From Pseudomonadota bacterium (lineage in GTDB: Bacteria; Myxococcota; Bradymonadia; UBA4248), in the NCBI GenBank assembly GCA_017613855.1, contig JAGACY010000158.1, positions 1 through 7,804 on the forward strand: 7,804 nucleotides of DNA, in the 5' to 3' direction. The position numbers and the translations under genes are program-made. Below the pieces are notes generated by a model, which did no database searches, was not told where the DNA came from, and saw only the letters and a program-made list of their open reading frames with translations. This document shows positions 7,301 through 7,804 of the stretch, one piece after another (within the stretch, counting starts at the first letter, position 1; the number at the start of each line of letters is the position of its first letter).

Positions 7301-7592
7301 CACAGACACCATTTGTGCAAATCAAATCACCGCTGCAAATGTGGTATTTGTCACACGATTGAGCTGACACGACATATTTGATGCAGACTTCATCCTCACA
7401 TACCAGGCCGTCTGCACATTCCAATGAGGCGCATGACTGGCCAATGCCGGCTTTGTTGTCATCTGTCTGGGGGGGATCGTCAATCACTGGAGGTGTGGAA
7501 GGAACAGGACTACCCGTTCCAACGGCATCTTCACTGCATGCAGACAGGGCACATGCACAAGCCAGAATTGCGGCCAGATTAAATTTTTTCAT
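4389..7592 (-). CDS. Cys-rich/FG-GAP propeller surface lipoprotein, paralogue 2 (1067 aa)
   Basis: Upstream paralogue of the 1034-4186 product, with the same order of parts. The signal peptide has lipobox LSAC (Cys19, then Ser20), and a Pro/Thr/Asp linker follows (about 27-46). All 40 cysteines between residues 54 and 328 occupy the same positions as in the neighbour, without a single gap up to residue 330. Propeller loops begin at 429, 506, 547, 647, 703 and 749, with an interrupted loop at 590-609. A nine-Cys segment covers 768-853. NIWNQHAYSITN (881-892) is followed by a CARDB-like C-terminal domain and the same EACDVN end. Differences include an insertion at about 471-493 with three extra cysteines (472, 482, 493), a shorter insert in the interrupted loop, and an extra stretch at about 911-928. 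An AAAGG ribosome binding site at 7600-7604 lies 7 nt before the ATG, and a promoter candidate is at 7660-7688. Surface binding or adhesion is inferred; the ligand is unknown. Confidence 0.93.
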   Translation of the reverse strand: MKKFNLAAILACACALSACSEDAVGTGSPVPSTPPVIDDPPQTDDNKAGIGQSCASLECADGLVCEDEVCIKYVVSAQSCDKYHICSGDLICTNGVCVNKVSGEGMSCEDDASCSEGLTCDNGICKMTAQIGELCDNAKCVDSECIDNICTIYVDENEDCSREMGHVCQAGLICHEIFQTCYKELELGADCDPLDDRCEEGLTCNAEVNRCVSNGALGDDCDLEANLSCNPAEELVCIDGKCRKPVEDVCDELHPCAGKSSLCYEGKCIQSHECTEDKQCASDTYCCTEEACKVKNICLPYGEGPRTNVNEACIYDTVPGLFEADIQCEWKDEATPGKTANYQGGDHPNHANVLMTPLVMDTPHDSGTAQEIIFSTYNHGDGSTPSGQGADIKYYGVIRIINAETCQLHESIYDPKNHIIAGSNLAMADLNGDGKVEIVASRGGMQKEGSAKGGGIVIFDWDDAAKHYKTKCNSTEHTESTCTWEETNNRYNCSNTLNWGGSAIHDINNDDKPEIIGFGGDVFDADCKRINKGQTIDELSYTPTLADLNNDGTIEIIGKNSIYSWDKAANKWTKLASFASGLPIHHAVGDFGTPTASGFDFSKLDGIAEIVSCGNKIADISTIDGKSVMRYTIPSDDKGGGPCTVGDFDGDNLPEIAAAYGKGYYVFDPRCKASDANCQGDNLLWFKASQDWSSASTGSSLFDFDGDGAMEVVYADECYTRVYDGKTGDVLFSAYRASSTWHEYPVIADVDNDQSAEIVVGSNNNISCKTADFEGTTYTDIIHNGLRCAKNEECKSGTCKKRNATDPTGLCLCTSHDQCKTGHKVNGVELDEYWCRPPMDVDKDYLGANAKVCRAKRELNPTVTGVRVLKDRLDRWVSSRNIWNQHAYSITNISNNQTIPATNKWLPNFLTTMQKDGVFAIASEGQKKLNNFRQNTQGTTGAGMAPDITGKLDKDKLCVKSSESNGITLKGMICNRGTKMVAAQMPASFYEINDDGTQGKKYCTAYTATNVPVGGCLDVSCTLEGTDIVGKTIRMVANDDGNGGKTTVECIEDNNTDEVLLEACDVN
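4391..4484. repeat. 3'-end block shared by the two paralogues, copy 2
   Basis: Partner of 1036-1129 with two mismatches in 94 nt (4425 and 4461). It begins at the last base of the stop-codon triplet and encodes the final 31 residues. Confidence 0.9.
6790..6878. repeat. 89-nt perfect identity block inside paralogue 2
   Basis: Partner of 3384-3472 with no mismatch. Offset between copies is 3406 nt. The blocks are in frame and at the same residue numbers in both proteins. Confidence 0.92.
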
Positions 7593-7599
7593 GTTCTTA

Positions 7600-7604
7600 C
7601 CTTT
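7600..7604 (-). promoter_or_regulatory. ribosome binding site of paralogue 2
   Basis: Minus-strand AAAGG lies 7 nt before the ATG at 7590-7592, supporting this start and the complete lipoprotein signal peptide. Confidence 0.8.
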
Positions 7605-7659
7605 GGGGAATACGAAATATATGAATCGGATTGGTCTAGAGACACCCTAAAAAACGCAT

Positions 7660-7688
7660 AGTGTAGATACTGAAGCGAAACATTTCAA
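7660..7688 (-). promoter_or_regulatory. promoter candidate of paralogue 2
   Basis: On the minus strand TTGAAA (7683-7688) and TACACT (7660-7665) are separated by 17 nt and lie about 67 nt before the start codon. The -35 box is in GATTGAAAT, a 9-mer also found at the -35 of the other paralogue. The overlapping palindromes seen at the other promoter are not obvious here. A second AT-rich hexamer, TATATT, lies closer to the gene but lacks a good -35. Confidence 0.55.
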
Positions 7689-7761
7689 TCCCTCGTGGAA
7701 TTTGGAGTGAGGACATTCTGTTTCGTCTTTCATACCGGAACCATGCGCGTTCACGGGGCGT

Positions 7762-7778
7762 TGCGGGGTGTCCCCGCA
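7762..7778. repeat. GC-rich hairpin near the right edge
   Basis: Perfect 7-bp arms TGCGGGG (7762-7768) and CCCCGCA (7772-7778) enclose TGT. The short motif CACGGGG occurs on both sides (7752-7758 and 7777-7783). The flanking 7741-7804 is strongly GC-rich and ends in GTAGCGGCGTAGGCC, unlike the AT-richer promoter region next to it. There is no T-run, so a terminator is not supported. An intergenic repeat cut by the window edge is possible. No gene is seen in 7689-7804. Confidence 0.5.
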
Positions 7779-7804
7779 CGGGGGGTAGCGGCGTAGGCCT
7801 TGGC

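Noticed and set aside
1034..7592. One gene split by a frameshift or stop
   Set aside because: Each part has its own ribosome binding site, signal peptide, lipobox, complete domain order and identical C-terminal end, so these are two complete paralogues.

Overview
The window holds two very large, closely related lipoprotein genes in tandem on the minus strand (1034-4186 and 4389-7592). The 3' part of an unrelated plus-strand gene (3-836) converges on them from the left edge. No RNA gene, mobile-element gene or CRISPR array is visible. The domain mix of the pair (Dickkopf-like four-cysteine modules, Asp-rich FG-GAP/VCBS propeller repeats, then a CARDB-like C-terminal domain) is typical of predatory or host-associated Myxococcota/Bradymonadota-type bacteria. 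Assigning the organism to that broad group is inference from protein style; nothing in the window fixes the taxon.

Layout. 3-836 is the C-terminal 277 residues of a protein whose start lies outside the window. 837-1033 is a convergent intergenic region with a possible plus-strand terminator, two adjacent REP-like hairpins that differ by a compensatory base-pair change, and a strong minus-strand intrinsic terminator. 1034-4186 and 4389-7592 encode paralogues of 1050 and 1067 aa. The 202-bp gap between them holds a stem-loop 41 nt past the stop of the upstream gene and a promoter-like element for the downstream gene. 7593-7804 carries a matching promoter-like element for the first gene and a GC-rich hairpin near the right edge.

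How it fits together. Both large proteins have a lipobox with Cys19 followed by Ser20, so they are predicted to be lipid-anchored, probably at the outer membrane. Each has a Pro/Asp-rich stalk, a cysteine-rich rod (40 cysteines at identical positions in both), a Ca-binding-type beta-propeller of about seven or eight blades, a second nine-Cys segment and a C-terminal beta-sandwich. This looks like a surface adhesion or binding architecture. Each gene has its own TTGAAA-N17-TAMACT promoter candidate and its own ribosome binding site. The pair therefore looks like a duplicated, separately transcribed module rather than an obligate operon. Patches of near-perfect DNA identity inside otherwise diverged sequence suggest gene conversion between the copies.
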